Origin: Eukaryota sp. TZLM1-RC
Lineage: Eukaryota; Metamonada: BaSk clade
Reading direction: 5' to 3'
DNA length: 64,000 bases
Assembly: GCA_040285825.1 (NCBI GenBank)
Contig: JAUPSS010000002.1
Span: forward strand, 930,001 to 994,000
The translations under genes were made by a program, and so were the position numbers. Positions within the stretch are counted from its first letter, which is position 1. The number at the start of each line of letters is the position of its first letter. The notes beneath the pieces were generated by a model, which did no database searches, was not told where the DNA came from, and was given only the letters and a program-made list of their open reading frames with translations. Below are positions 43,001 through 53,178 of this stretch, one piece after another.

Positions 43001-46000
43001 TCTAAATCTAACTCGGCTAAGTTAAGGTAGTTGAACAGACTAGAAAAGGAGTTTCCATGAACAGAGTTAGGGCGGAGCAGTGAGCAGCATTTTTCGACAG
43101 CATTTTTAGTACGAGCAGTACTATTTTTGGTCTTTCTTTCTTTTCTTCCGGGGGTTTTCTTAGGAGAATCTAGGTTAGTACGAGATAAGTAATCAGCCCA
43201 AAAATTCTTGGGGCCTTCGATATGTACTATGTCGAATTCGAAAGATTGAAGGACTGGAATCCAGCGTAAAACTACGCGATTTTCGTCAGGGCAAGACAAA
43301 AGATAAGATAGATTTTGATAGTCGCAAAATATTGTGAGATGTTTAGTCATCAGGAAGGAGGAAAGGTTAGGTTGGTTCAAGGTCATCACTATGACAAAAA
43401 GTTCCTTTTGCATAGTGGACCAGTTCCGTTGGGAGGCGGTTAAGATCCGGGAATAAAATGATACGGGAGCTACCTTGCGTTTGGATAGGCAAGTTCCTGG
43501 TGGTGAAGGTTCAAGTTCCTTCCAAATGATGCCGGCGATGGCTTTGTCAGAGGCATCTGTTGAGATCAGGATTGTAGAATTGGCGTCTGGTAAGGCGAGA
43601 GGGGTACTGTTAATTAGCATGGTTTTAATATTTTCAAAGCATTTGATTTCTTTTTCACCGAGTTTGATCTTCTTCGGTTTCTTTTGTAAGAGAGCGGTAA
43701 GGGGAGCAAGTTCAGCACTGACAGAAGGTAGCCAGTCGCGAATAAAGTTAATCGAACCTACGAAAGAACGTAGTTCGGGAACAGAGGTTGGAGGAGAAAG
43801 CTTGCTTAAGGTTTCGATTCTAGAAGGACATATTTTTCGAGTTCCATTCTCGAAAATGGTTCCTAAAACTTTGATGGGGTGGTCTTTAGTTTGAAAGGCG
43901 CATTTGTGGAGTCCTATGCGCACACGGTACTTTTGAGCTAATGCGAAGAGTTTGTCGAGGCTAGCAAGAAATTCAGGTTTGGAGTTAGCGGCAAGGATTA
44001 AGTCATCCATGTAGATAAATATTCCATCTAAGTTGAATATCCTTTTCATCAGATTTTGAAAGATCGCAGGGACATTCTTAAGTCCAAAGGAGGCGCGAGT
44101 GAACATCACTTTTCTTCCAGGTATTGAGATAGCGGTCTTTGGCTGATCGTCGGGGTGAAGGTTAAGTTGCCAAAAGGCTTTGGGTAAATGCAAGGTAGCA
44201 ATGTAAGTTGCGTTTGAAAGAAATCTACAAACATCAGAGATTCTAGGGAGATCAGCGGGTATAGGTACGGTTTTGGCATTGATTCCGTCTGAGCCAGAGT
44301 AATCGCCAGTGAGTCTGGGTGGTTTTCCTGGAGCTTGTACCAAACAGATGGGAGAAGAGAAAGGTCCATCGTAAGGGACGGCGAATCCATGTTCAATAAG
44401 TAAGTCAATCTGTTCGTTAGCGATGCGAAGCTTGTCGGGAGGCAAGTAGCGGGCTTTCTTCGAGACTATTTCAGATTCGTCATAGAACTCAATAGTCATT
44501 GGAGGGCAATCAATTCCACGGGAGTCAGGAAGTTTAGAAAAGATTTGAGGGCAATCAATTCCACGGGAGTCAGGAAGTTTAGAAAAGATTTGAGGATACT
44601 TTAGAAGGAGGTCTTTAATATTTTGAGTTAGAGTCGAGTCGTCTAGTAAGAATTTAGCCTTGTCAAGGTCAGGCAGGGTTACAGCAGTGGATACAGTTAA
44701 AGCAGGAGGCATGAATTGGTCGGGTACAGCGTTTTCGTCTTGAATAGATAAGTTTCTTTCTGTTAAGTTTATGAATAGGTAATTGTTGGTAAGTAATCCA
44801 AGTGATTTCAAAAGATCACAACCTATTAAGCAGGAATTAGGGCAATCAAGGACAGCTAAAGTAGTAGAGACATAAGTTAGTTTGGCAGTTCCACCAAGAG
44901 CAAAAGCAAGGGTTCCGGAGACTAGCTGGCATTCCACTGAGTTGTTATCAGCTAGGTTGAGTTTTAGAGAACTTCCAGTTGGTTTCAATCGAGCTACCTT
45001 TACAAGGTCTCGGGATATACAGGATATTGTTGCACCAGTATCGATCATTCCATAAATGATCTGGTCTTTTCCAGCGAAGATTCGTAAGTGTAAAAGTTTT
45101 CGGTCCATGGGTTTATTTAGTTCTTTCAGAGGAATGGTTATCTTAGGATTAGGAATAACAACAGAGGCGTGAGAAGGGTCAGAAGGAAGGTAGGGATTTG
45201 TAGATGTTGAAGGAACTTTATCATCGTGATGATTTAGATTACTTCTCTTAGTAACAGAGTTTCCAAGCTCAGTTACTCCACCGTCGTGCCGAGCACAGTC
45301 AGCGTACACCGGTTCCAAATCAGAGTCGAGGTCGGGATTAGCTTCCAGCGACAAGGATTTGTTGGATGAACCAGGAGCTTTTCCTAGCGGTACCAGAGAG
45401 GATGTATCTGTTCTAAGAGTAGTTGGTCTAAATTCATCAGATATAGAAGCTTCCTTAGCAACACGAGATAAGGGTGTAGAAACAAAGGACGAAGAAGAAT
45501 TAAGACGAGATGGTTTTGCAGGAGATTCAGAAACAGAAGAAGGATAAGAAGGGCAGGTAATGAGATCTAAGTTCTCAAAAAGGTTAGCGAATTCAAAGCA
45601 GTCCGAGTCAGAGAAATGTTTTAGGGATAAAGGAGATGAGGGAGATGCGGAAGAATAGTCGGAAGAATTATCGGAGTTTATTAAAGGATTCAAGATTACA
45701 TTATAGGAAGTTTCAGATTCCGAACTAGATGGAGAGTGAGTTACATAAATAGGGAGATAGGTATGATCAATGTCATGATCTTCTTTAATTCCATCCTGGA
45801 TAGAAGAAATGATGGAATTAAGTTGGGGATTACGTTTTCGAGTAGGAATCTCTCTTTTTCCTACTGGTTCACGAGGGTTAGGGTAGTGAGGCTGGGAGTT
45901 AGATTTGTGTTGTTGAGAAACACGGCAGCTGAGATCAGGACAATCCTTGATCATATGACCAGGCTGTTTACAGAAGCGACAGACGACGTCTTGAGAAGAT

Positions 46001-47158
46001 TTGGAGGCAGACTTAATAGGTGTTTTTGAAGAAGTGGAAGGAGTTCGGGGATTACGAGGAGTTCTGAAAGAGGGATTACGGTTATGCTTGGGATGAGACT
46101 GATTGGAGTGTCGTCGGGAAGAGAAACGAGAAGAAGGACGAGAGTGATAATTTTGTTGGTCAATATTGCGAGGACCAGGTGCAGAAGAACGCTTGTTGAA
46201 GGAGTAGAATTCTGAGTAAGGTAAATGGTGTCTAGGTAAAAGTTCTTTAAGGCGAGAGATCAGTTCCGGTAGGTCTTGGATGTCTTCATTACGCATATCA
46301 TGTTTCAAAATGCGTTTCACAGCGTCAGGACGAATACCATTAATAAAGAAGTGGAGTTTAGATTTGGAGTCAGTAAAAGAAGGAGCTAGGCGAAGGATTT
46401 TCAGAAAGGCAGTAGTGTAAGCAGCTATAGCATCAGAGGCGGAGGACGAGTTCAGGTTTAGACGAAGGCGCTCAAGTTGAAGGTAGACTTCTGAGGTGTC
46501 TTCAACCTCACAACAGGAAATAAGGTAGCGAGCAATGGAGTCAGGGTCATTGGGATCCACGTTCTCCATAACCATAAAGGTTTCGAGGACTTCTGGAGAA
46601 ATAGTATGAGGTAAATGTGGGGAGATGAGAGCGGCCAAGTCATCATAATCAAGAGAAGAGAAGGAACGGAGACCAGTGAAATTGTTAATGTTGGTCTTGG
46701 AACTAACAGATTCAGTGGGAAAAGCTTGAAGTTCAGCAGTGGCTTCTTCATCTTCTTTATCGAAAAGCAGGTTATAATGGACTTGCTCAGGGTCATCTTC
46801 CTCTAGAGCAGAGGTCTGAGGTACAGTTGTTGAAGGGTTAGCGTGAGACCGGATGCTTACGCTTCTACGGTCGTCAGCTTGAGACTTGCACTGGTCAGTA
46901 GGGATTTCAGCTTTTTCAGCTTCGGCGGAACGAGGACGGGAACGGGAACTGGAATGGGGACGGGAACTAGCATGGGAAGCCATGCGGACAGCATAGACCC
47001 TAAGCTCCTCAACAAACCGGGAGACAGCTTCTCGACCGGAGGCACGGAGGAAGGGAGCAACTAGGGTTAGATGATCCTTGGGATCCACAGTAATTACTGT
47101 TGGGTTTCGTGCACAAGTAAATAGCATTACAAACGGAGACAGATGTTTATCAATGCAA
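40054..47158 (-). CDS. Element 2 Gag-Pol polyprotein, single frame
   Basis: One uninterrupted frame that starts inside the 5' LTR; the last in-LTR ATG is MLFTCARN, about 30 bp before the LTR end, and MASHASS at about 46984 is another possible start. Counted on the full open frame: capsid about 190-350; zinc knuckle CRFCKQPGHMIKDC (about 420-435); protease YGMIDTGATISCIS (about 730) and CLIGCDLLKSLGL; RT with motif A TLHLPKAFWQLNL and FIYMDDLIL (about 1078); RNase H STDASDKAIAG to FWADYLSR (about 1225-1350). A novel segment follows (about 1360-1890), then integrase with CIPCQK, HCDTIGPL, SIHSDNGPEFSN and NGLVERQHR (about 1975-2230) and a basic tail KKKTRGKRKKR. All catalytic residues are intact. 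Confidence 0.92.
44510..44605. repeat. 48-bp tandem duplication in the pol frame of element 2
   Basis: The segment encoding QIFSKLPDSRGIDCP occurs twice in direct tandem with identical DNA (GGGCAATCAATTCCACGGGA... repeated). It adds 16 residues between protease and RT and leaves the frame open. Confidence 0.9.
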
Positions 47159-47243
47159 CAAGGAAAATCAAAGATAAAATTACCACAATCTAAATATAGC
47201 AGTGACACGTAATCACTTAAACTACTATGGCTAAGAGCCAACA
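47098..47243 (-). repeat. 5' LTR of element 2
   Basis: 146-bp direct repeat. On the minus strand it ends ...ACCCAACA and is followed by GTAATTACTGTGGATCC. Confidence 0.93.
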
Positions 47244-48340
47244 CATTGCCACACTTGATTTACCAAAACCTTTCTGGCAAATGAACGTAGCAGAAAAAGA
47301 TATCAAAAAACATCATTTTCAATACCTGTGAGGTCCGTCATGTTCAAAAGAGTTTGCTTTGGTTTAAAGAATATCCCAGTAGTATTTCAAAATGTAATGA
47401 TGGAAATTTTCCAAATAGACGGCGTTTTCATATACATAGACGACATCATAATAGTCGGTACTTCATTTGATGAATTCTACAGACGACTACAAAGAGTGCT
47501 CGAATGCGCCAGGAAAAGACGGGTAAACATTGGTTTACGAAAATGCAAATTCGTCACAGCCAAACACCCCATTGACATATTAGGAAGCACCTTCCAGAAC
47601 AAAACTAGGTTTATCAGCAAGAAAAGATTGAAGCCCTTATGAAAATACCCAGACCAAAAACAGTGAAAGAGGTTCACTCCTTGGTTGGATCAATCACTTA
47701 CATAAGAGATTGGCTTCCTGGAATTTCTGAATTAATAGCTCCAATCAACGAGTCAATAAAAGGAAAACCTAGAATTATCAAATGGACCAATGAGCATGAA
47801 GATTAGCTTAAAGAAATCAAAGATTTAATTGTAAACCACATGCCCGTTGAATTACCAGCTTCGGGGAAGCGAGTATTAATAAGTACTGACGCTTCAAATG
47901 TAACAGTAGGAGACGTAATTTGGCAAGAAATTGAACCCTACTCCCCTGTAGGAAACCCGCTAAATGAAAGGAAAATGAAACCTTTGTCATTCTATAGTAG
48001 ACTACTTACAAAGAAAATGGTCCACTTTACAGAAAGAACTATATGCAATACTTTTGATTTTAACTGAAAGTTGTTTAGAAAGCTACCTATTGACTAGACA
48101 TTTAACAATTTTCACTAATCACAAAAACATTGCATTCCTGGCCACAGCTTCAGAGAAAAATAGAATTGTAAAGAGATGGCTGCCGATACTATCTGAATTC
48201 GACTTTGATATAGTCCATAAACCTGGTGAAGATAACCATTGGGCAGATATGCTATCGAGGAATATTGATTTGGATCAAAACGAGGAAACTCCTTCTATTT
48301 GTAGTATAAATATACCAGATACTAACAAATCTAAACAAAT
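47244..48340 (+). pseudogene. Element 3 RT palm/thumb and RNase H
   Basis: Continues the RT cut at 39907: ATLDLPKPFWQMN, RVCFGLKNIPVVFQNVM, GVFIYIDDIIIVGTS (about 47430) and the thumb KPKTVKE-like region. RNase H follows with VLISTDASNVTVGDVIW (about 47870) and NRIVKRWLPILSEF...HKPGEDNHWADMLSR (about 48160-48260). Frame changes near 47325, 47640 and 48055 and stops (47805) break it. YIDD and the RNase H Asp are still in place. Confidence 0.82.
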
Positions 48341-49504
48341 CTTCTACAAAATTAGTTTCATTGTCGTTAATCTGTCCGGTTTCATTCGAATCTCTATCAT
48401 GACAGTTCAATAGCCCAACTTTCCTCCAACAATTGGAAATACATTCTCTGGTCACCATAGACCAACTAGAGGAGATAATGGGGAGAACGTCAACGATGCC
48501 TATACGTTTTTGGGCTTCGTCCTGTGTGACTCTTTCAGTAACAATAATTGGCAATATTTTTCTTAGAAAATGTTTTGAATAAAAGCGCTTAAACACTGCA
48601 ATAATTCCAGCATCGAGTGGTTGGATGTGTGAAGTGGCATTCTTTAACAAAAACTCAGTCCTCACATTAGACAAATTTTCAGTTAAAATGTGAGATGGGG
48701 CATTATCAATGAGCAACAGAATTTGTCTTCCATTTGCTCTCATTTTTTCATTCAGTTTCTTACAGTAATCGGTAAAAATTGATGAAGTCATCCAAGCCTT
48801 TTTGTTAGCATACCACAATAAGTTCAGTGAATTGGCAGTGTTTGGTTTCATACCGCGAGGCTTTTGAGACTTGTTGATGATACCGAGAGGCATTTTCTCT
48901 GACCCATCTGCATTTACACAAAAAACCAGAGTGATTCTTTGCTTAGAATCACGCTTAGAAAGATTCGAACCAGCCATCACCGTGTTGTAACTGGTCGCTT
49001 TTTGGAATATCCAGGACTTCATAAAGCTTTTCTGCCTCTGTTAGAATAACATCTTCAGTGATTGTCATGAGAGCTGAGTTTGACTCAACAAACAGTGCAA
49101 GAGCAGCATCAAGGTCACGGTGTTTTACAGAACGAACTCTCTTTGCAGATGGTCTCAAATTTTTGCCCAGGGCAAGAGCTTGCTCAAGAACTTGTGAACG
49201 TCGCTTCAAAATCTTTCCAATAGTTGTACGATGGGGTTTTGAGGGCAAGTTGAAAGTCTCTTTAGCCCAGGATGCCAAAGCAGTATTCTTTAGATGAGGA
49301 TTTTCGTCAGCATATTGGATGAGGAGTGCTGACTGTTTGACACCTATCTCTACTGGTTTCGGTTTTGGTGGTTGTGACATGAAAAAGAGAGAAGTTATAA
49401 AGCGAGAAGTTACAATTATAAATGACTAAGGGAACCAGAAAAAACGAGAATTTATAGAGAGTGAGAAGTTATATAGCGAGAAGTTATAGAGAGGTTACTG
49501 TACT
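48340..49504 (-). mobile_element. pogo/Tigger-type DNA transposon, defective, nested in element 3
   Basis: Minus strand. The N-terminal pogo/CENP-B-like DNA-binding region lies at 49380-48960 (SALLIQYADENPHLKNTALASW, TTIGKILKRRSQVL, NSALMTITEDVILTEAEKLY). The DDE part lies at 48960-48340: ITLVFCVNADGSEKMPLGI, KAWMTSSIFTDYCKKLN, ILLLIDNAPSHIL (second Asp) and SHIQPLDAGIIAVFKRFYSKH (third Asp). About 130-150 residues that should hold the first Asp (DETG-type) are missing at the junction near 48960, with a frame change. The right end reads GGTTACTG-TA, a pogo-like terminus at a TA site; no matching left terminus was found. Confidence 0.85.
49385..49504. repeat. Right terminal region of the pogo element with subrepeats
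   Basis: GAGAAGTTATA-type units recur four times (about 49391, 49406, 49460, 49476) before the terminus CTCTATAACTTCTCGC (minus strand, after CAGTAAC). Such subterminal repeats are typical of transposase binding sites. Confidence 0.55.
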
Positions 49505-50219
49505 TTACTTTCGAATTACGAGATACCTCCACTAGACGATGATTTTGATTCGAACTTTGAAGATATCCCATCAATTTCATCTTTAAGTAGACACCAAGAC
49601 TTACCTATTTTTTCTTCTTGGTTCTCTAAAATAAGATCTGAACAACAAATAGCCAAAAACAACAATGACTCTTTATTTGAAAATGCAATTCTAGATGAAA
49701 ATACTCAAATTTGGAAAAATAATAAAAATCAAATTTTAATTCCAAAGAGCCTTAGAAAACAGGCACTATTATTAATACATGGTTTAGTTCAATCTGGTTA
49801 CCCCAGCAAAAACGATAGTTTACAAAAACTATCCAAAAGTGACTTCTACTGGCATAATATGAGAAAGGACCTCATAAATCATGTAAAAAGTTGCTCAACT
49901 TGTCAAAAAACAGCTCCAGTTAATAGGTCAAAAACACCTTCCACAGGATCTCTATGGGCAGATCATCCATTTGCCAGATTAAACGTCGATACAATTGGAC
50001 CTCTGAACACTGACAACGAAGGAAATAAATATATATTAGTATTTGTAGACTCTTTTACTGGATATACAAATTTGGTCCCTCTGAACGAACTCAATGCCTT
50101 AGAAACCGCAGATGCTTTGATTTGCAACGTTTGCGCAATTTTTGACATACATATGTTAATTCATAGCGATAATGGGCCTGAGTTCGCCAATGAGACTTTC
50201 AAAATAGTTGTTTTTAAAT
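49503..50219 (+). pseudogene. Element 3 linker and integrase N-terminal part
   Basis: A frame open across the pogo right junction gives an acidic linker (IPPLDDDFDSNFEDIPSI), the zinc-binding domain (KSDFYWHNMRKDL, CSTCQKTAPV) and the integrase core with LNVDTIGPL (first Asp) and LIHSDNGPEFANETF (second Asp). It stops at about 50214, where another retrotransposon is inserted; the third catalytic residue (Glu) is not found anywhere in the element. Confidence 0.8.
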
Positions 50220-51650
50220 TATGACATTTATTTTCAACGCTAACAAAACATTAAACAAAAAACTAGAACTCAATATCCTCAATACACGCATCAACATCAT
50301 CAAATTTTTTATACGCGCGATTTTCATACTCTATTCCTAATTGTAACAGTGCTTTGGTCAACATTTCTGGAATTGCTTTAAGAATACTAAAAACAATTCT
50401 ATTGTGCCTTTGCTCTTTTCAGCAAAGCAAAGTGGAGTTTCATCCTTTTTAGCAAAATCAATTGCTGAGTCTTTACAAACATCAACAGTGACAACATCAA
50501 CAACATTGATCACACCATCAGACCCAGGGGTAATTAAATCAGCACGGCGTTTCCCAAAAGTATTTTCATCTTCATTTTCAGATGACAACCTTCGCACAAG
50601 TGGTTCAACAAAATCTTCAATGTGATGACTTTTGCACATAGCGTATAGTTAATCTCTAACAGCATCGTGAACAACTGAGCGATATGTAATATTAAATTTG
50701 CAATTAAATAAATGATTCAGATTGATGAGCTGACACAACGACAAATCAAATCATTTGACACACTACATGGCCACAGAAAACACTTCATCCTGAAGGCAGT
50801 TGTCCATTGATGATCAATTAATAATAAGCCATATACATTTGGAATCTGGGAAATGAGACAACTTGAGCTACTTTCCTTAAGATCAATTAGAAAGTTTGCA
50901 AAAACGGGATTTTTTTCTTTAGCCAAGCTAAGACGAACAGTGAAATCCAAGTTTTCAAAAACTTTTAATATCTTTTTTCTGCAATTTAGTGTATGCAAAT
51001 TTCAAGGAAATCAAACTGTTGGGTGGAATTTCTTGAAAATCAGCAGGAAAGCATTTGGACCATATGTGAGGAGAGATTCATTCAATTTCATTCTGCAAAG
51101 ATACTAAATAGTCACTAACACAATATTCTATTAAATGTTGGTTTTCAGGAAAACGTTTCAAAAATTCAAAGACGAAATTTTTGCCTCTACCGATAAATGC
51201 AGCTTTACACAAATATTCAGATTTGTGAAAATCCAAGCCTCAAAATTCTGTGCTGCAAAAAATATGACTGCGTAAATAAGAACAATCAATGTCAAGCAAA
51301 TTAGCCAAAAACTTTGTTCTTAATTCATTGAAAATTCTGCAAAATTCAAGAGAGAGAGATGGTGATGTTGATCGTAGGATATGAGTAAATTTCCCTGAAT
51401 AACAAATTCTGAGGAAGAAAAATTTAAGATGTTTTTCAATATTTAAATCTGAAAGAACAATCAATTCCTCTTCAAAATTATCCAAAAGAGAGGAAAGTTG
51501 ATTTCGAATTTCATCAAAATTGCCTAGATAACAACCTAAAAAACGAAATCCTGATTCAAAATAATTGATAAAAGGAACACTTTGACCATCAATAATGAGA
51601 AGAAGCAGAGCGTCACCAAACATTTAATACTGCGTCTTCAGTAGATAATA
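50220..51650 (-). mobile_element. 5'-truncated RLE non-LTR retrotransposon, family D, nested in element 3
   Basis: Minus strand, decayed. Starts at the RT palm: FGDALLLLIIDG stands where [YF]xDD is expected, with Ala for the second Asp, and GFRFLGCYLG follows. Then come thumb/linker helices (51620-51240), a LAKEKNPVFANFL and VYGLLLIDHQW segment (50998-50717), a zinc knuckle with LNHLFNC and ITYRSVVHDAVRD, and a restriction-like endonuclease core (GKRRADLITPG...INVVDVVTVDV, about 50560-50480). It is the only RLE copy in the window that keeps any RT sequence. The insertion coincides with loss of about 130 integrase codons of the host element. Confidence 0.75.
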
Positions 51651-51654
51651 CTAA

Positions 51655-52230
51655 TTCGTGTTTTATATTATTTAATATTGGTGACTACGTCTTCCGTAAA
51701 ACCAAGCAAAATAATAAATTGCATGGATCTTGGAATGGACCATTCTTAGTTATTGACCTTCCTTCCAAATCCACTTTATTATTGAAGAATCTTACTACTG
51801 GCACAGAATTAAAAGCTGCCAAGAAAGATTGTAAGATCTATAACGCAGAAAATCCACAGGACATTGAGTTCCTCAAGGCAGTCGCAGCAGGCGATGCCGA
51901 AAAACACGTTATAGAGAAAATCCTCTGAGAATACCACTCTGATTCAGGTAGTTTCTGTTCTGTTCAATGGTTTGGCGGTGAGACAACAGAAGAGCCTCTC
52001 CATTCGGTTAAACATTCAGAAGCTTATAAGTTATTTAGTAAGGAAAACAAGAATATTAGAAAACGTACCACTAGTCGACGTCAAGGTACCTCCAATGAGT
52101 CTACGCCTTCTAAGAGGCCTAGACGTAGTTATAGATTAGGAAGCGGAGCTAATTCTTGGTTTATATCGATTACTTATTTTATATCGATTTTTTATATATT
52201 TATTTATAGTTATTTCGTTACTTGTTTATA
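51655..52230 (+). pseudogene. Element 3 integrase C-terminus and pol tail
   Basis: Resumes with NIGDYVFRKTKQNNKLHGSW, GPFLVIDLPSKSTLLLKNL and ENPQDIEFLKAVAAGDAEKHV, equivalent to the end of element 1 pol (SKSTLLIKNLITG, DDEFYRIVASGDTEEH). A stop at 51928 interrupts it; the basic tail (RPRRSYRL) follows. A purine tract GAAGAAGACAAGAAGC precedes the 3' LTR. Confidence 0.75.
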
Positions 52231-52282
52231 GTTTAGTTCATATTCATATAAGCTGATTTATTTTGAAGAAGACAAGAAGCAG

Positions 52283-52361
52283 TGTTGGCGCCCTAAGGCT
52301 TTTATAATATGAATAGAAAGTAAATCAGACTTCTCTTTACTACAATAGACTTTAGGCAACA
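52283..52361 (+). repeat. 3' LTR of element 3
   Basis: 79-bp repeat of 35810-35888, followed by the target duplicate TTGT. Confidence 0.92.
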
Positions 52362-52365
52362 TTGT

Positions 52366-52870
52366 AGTTCAATTAAATTTACACAACTTCGGCTTGTCTA
52401 ATTCACAACTATGTTTTACATTTATGATATTTGGAACACTAAAAAAATGCAGGCTGATATACACAAGTAAAAGACTGAAAGTTTGTTATTAATAAGTCTT
52501 GTTCAACATTTCAACAACCTAAAATACACTTTAATTCACCTCTGCAACCCTTTTTAATGGGTGATTATTAAAAAACTATTTAAACAAATTGAAACATCTT
52601 AGACCAGAATTTATATTCAATTTCTAAATAAATTGTGAATTTGATATATTGAATTAAATATAAAAAAATATTAAATATAAACATATTGAATATTTGTTAA
52701 CAATGACAAATGAAGCTTTGACTTGATCAAAATGCCCTGTTAGATCTGCAAATGTTGGCACAATTTTGAGGGAAAACACAATAAGAAAAGGAATATCACA
52801 CCAACACTTGTCATGAAATATAAGCTTGTGATAGTGGAAATTGCCTAGTTAAAACCTGGTCCCTGGAACG
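52366..52870 (+). pseudogene. End of B3 and Fanzor alpha-3, right fragment
   Basis: The first about 20 bp (AGTTCAATTAAATTTACAC) match the last bases of family B. From about 52385 the DNA aligns with 27690-28085 of Fanzor alpha-1: AAATGCAGGCTGATATACAC, CTTGTTCAACATTTCAACAA, TTAATGGGTGATTATT and AATGAAGCTTTGACTTGATCAAAATGCCCTG (alpha-1: NEAFTSAKCP). It is much more decayed than alpha-1, with many indels and no usable frame. This shows that the whole nest at 35.5-52.4 kb sits inside a Fanzor gene. Confidence 0.75.
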
Positions 52871-53178
52871 CTTCTGGTCATGTTCCATAGTAGTGCTCAC
52901 TAATTGGTAGTGTTGAACTATAATATATATATATAATAATATATAATATTAGAGATGGTAGTATTATAGGTGATTTAAATCGGAACTAAAAGTGCTAATA
53001 CTCACCACATAACTAATAGTTCCAAAATAAAATATTATCGATTCATCTTTTATTATAGTGTTCGTGCAAGTGTTGGTGAAAGAAGTGGTGTGGTGAAAGA
53101 GGATTTTATAATTATGTGGACAATACAAAAATCATCCTGTTTTTCAAAATCTTGACCACTTACACCACACTACCTCAA
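52871..53178. other. 5' flank of CNOT10
   Basis: AT-rich, with an (AT)n run at about 52921-52950. No gene seen. Confidence 0.45.

Larger units (their letters stand above)
39908..47243 (-). mobile_element. Intact Ty3/gypsy LTR retrotransposon 'element 2', nested in element 3
   Basis: 7336 bp with 146-bp LTRs (39908-40053 and 47098-47243) differing at two sites; inverted ends TGTTGG/CCAACA; 4-bp target duplication CATT (39904-39907, 47244-47247). It lies on the strand opposite to its host element. Excising it with one CATT rejoins the RT of element 3 in frame (RADYI-ATLDLPK). The internal region (40054-47097) is 7044 bp, a single open frame from LTR to LTR. Probably recent and, by its motifs, autonomous. 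Confidence 0.95.
35810..52361 (+). mobile_element. Ty3/gypsy LTR retrotransposon 'element 3' with nested insertions
   Basis: 79-bp LTRs (35810-35888, 52283-52361) with ends TGTTGG...GCAACA and about two differences. The 4-bp target duplication TTGT lies at 35806-35809 and 52362-52365. Without its insertions it would be about 8-9 kb. It contains gag, protease, RT, RNase H and integrase segments on the plus strand, interrupted by element 2 (39908-47243), a pogo-type transposon (about 48.34-49.50 kb) and a non-LTR retrotransposon (about 50.22-51.65 kb). All coding parts also carry their own frame breaks. Confidence 0.92.

Noticed and set aside
41570-46806. Numerous plus-strand frames of 60-140 codons opposite element 2
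   Set aside because: They are antisense shadows of the long Gag-Pol frame.
48961-48971. tRNA B-box-like GGTTCGAATCT on the minus strand
   Set aside because: It lies in the pogo transposase coding sequence and no A box or cloverleaf can be drawn around it.
53116-53178. Upstream GTG extension of CNOT10 (and similar GTG/TTG extensions of COPA, RIB43A and the ARM/coiled-coil gene)
   Set aside because: Eukaryotic genes start at ATG; the first in-frame ATG lies just before the first conserved domain in each case.
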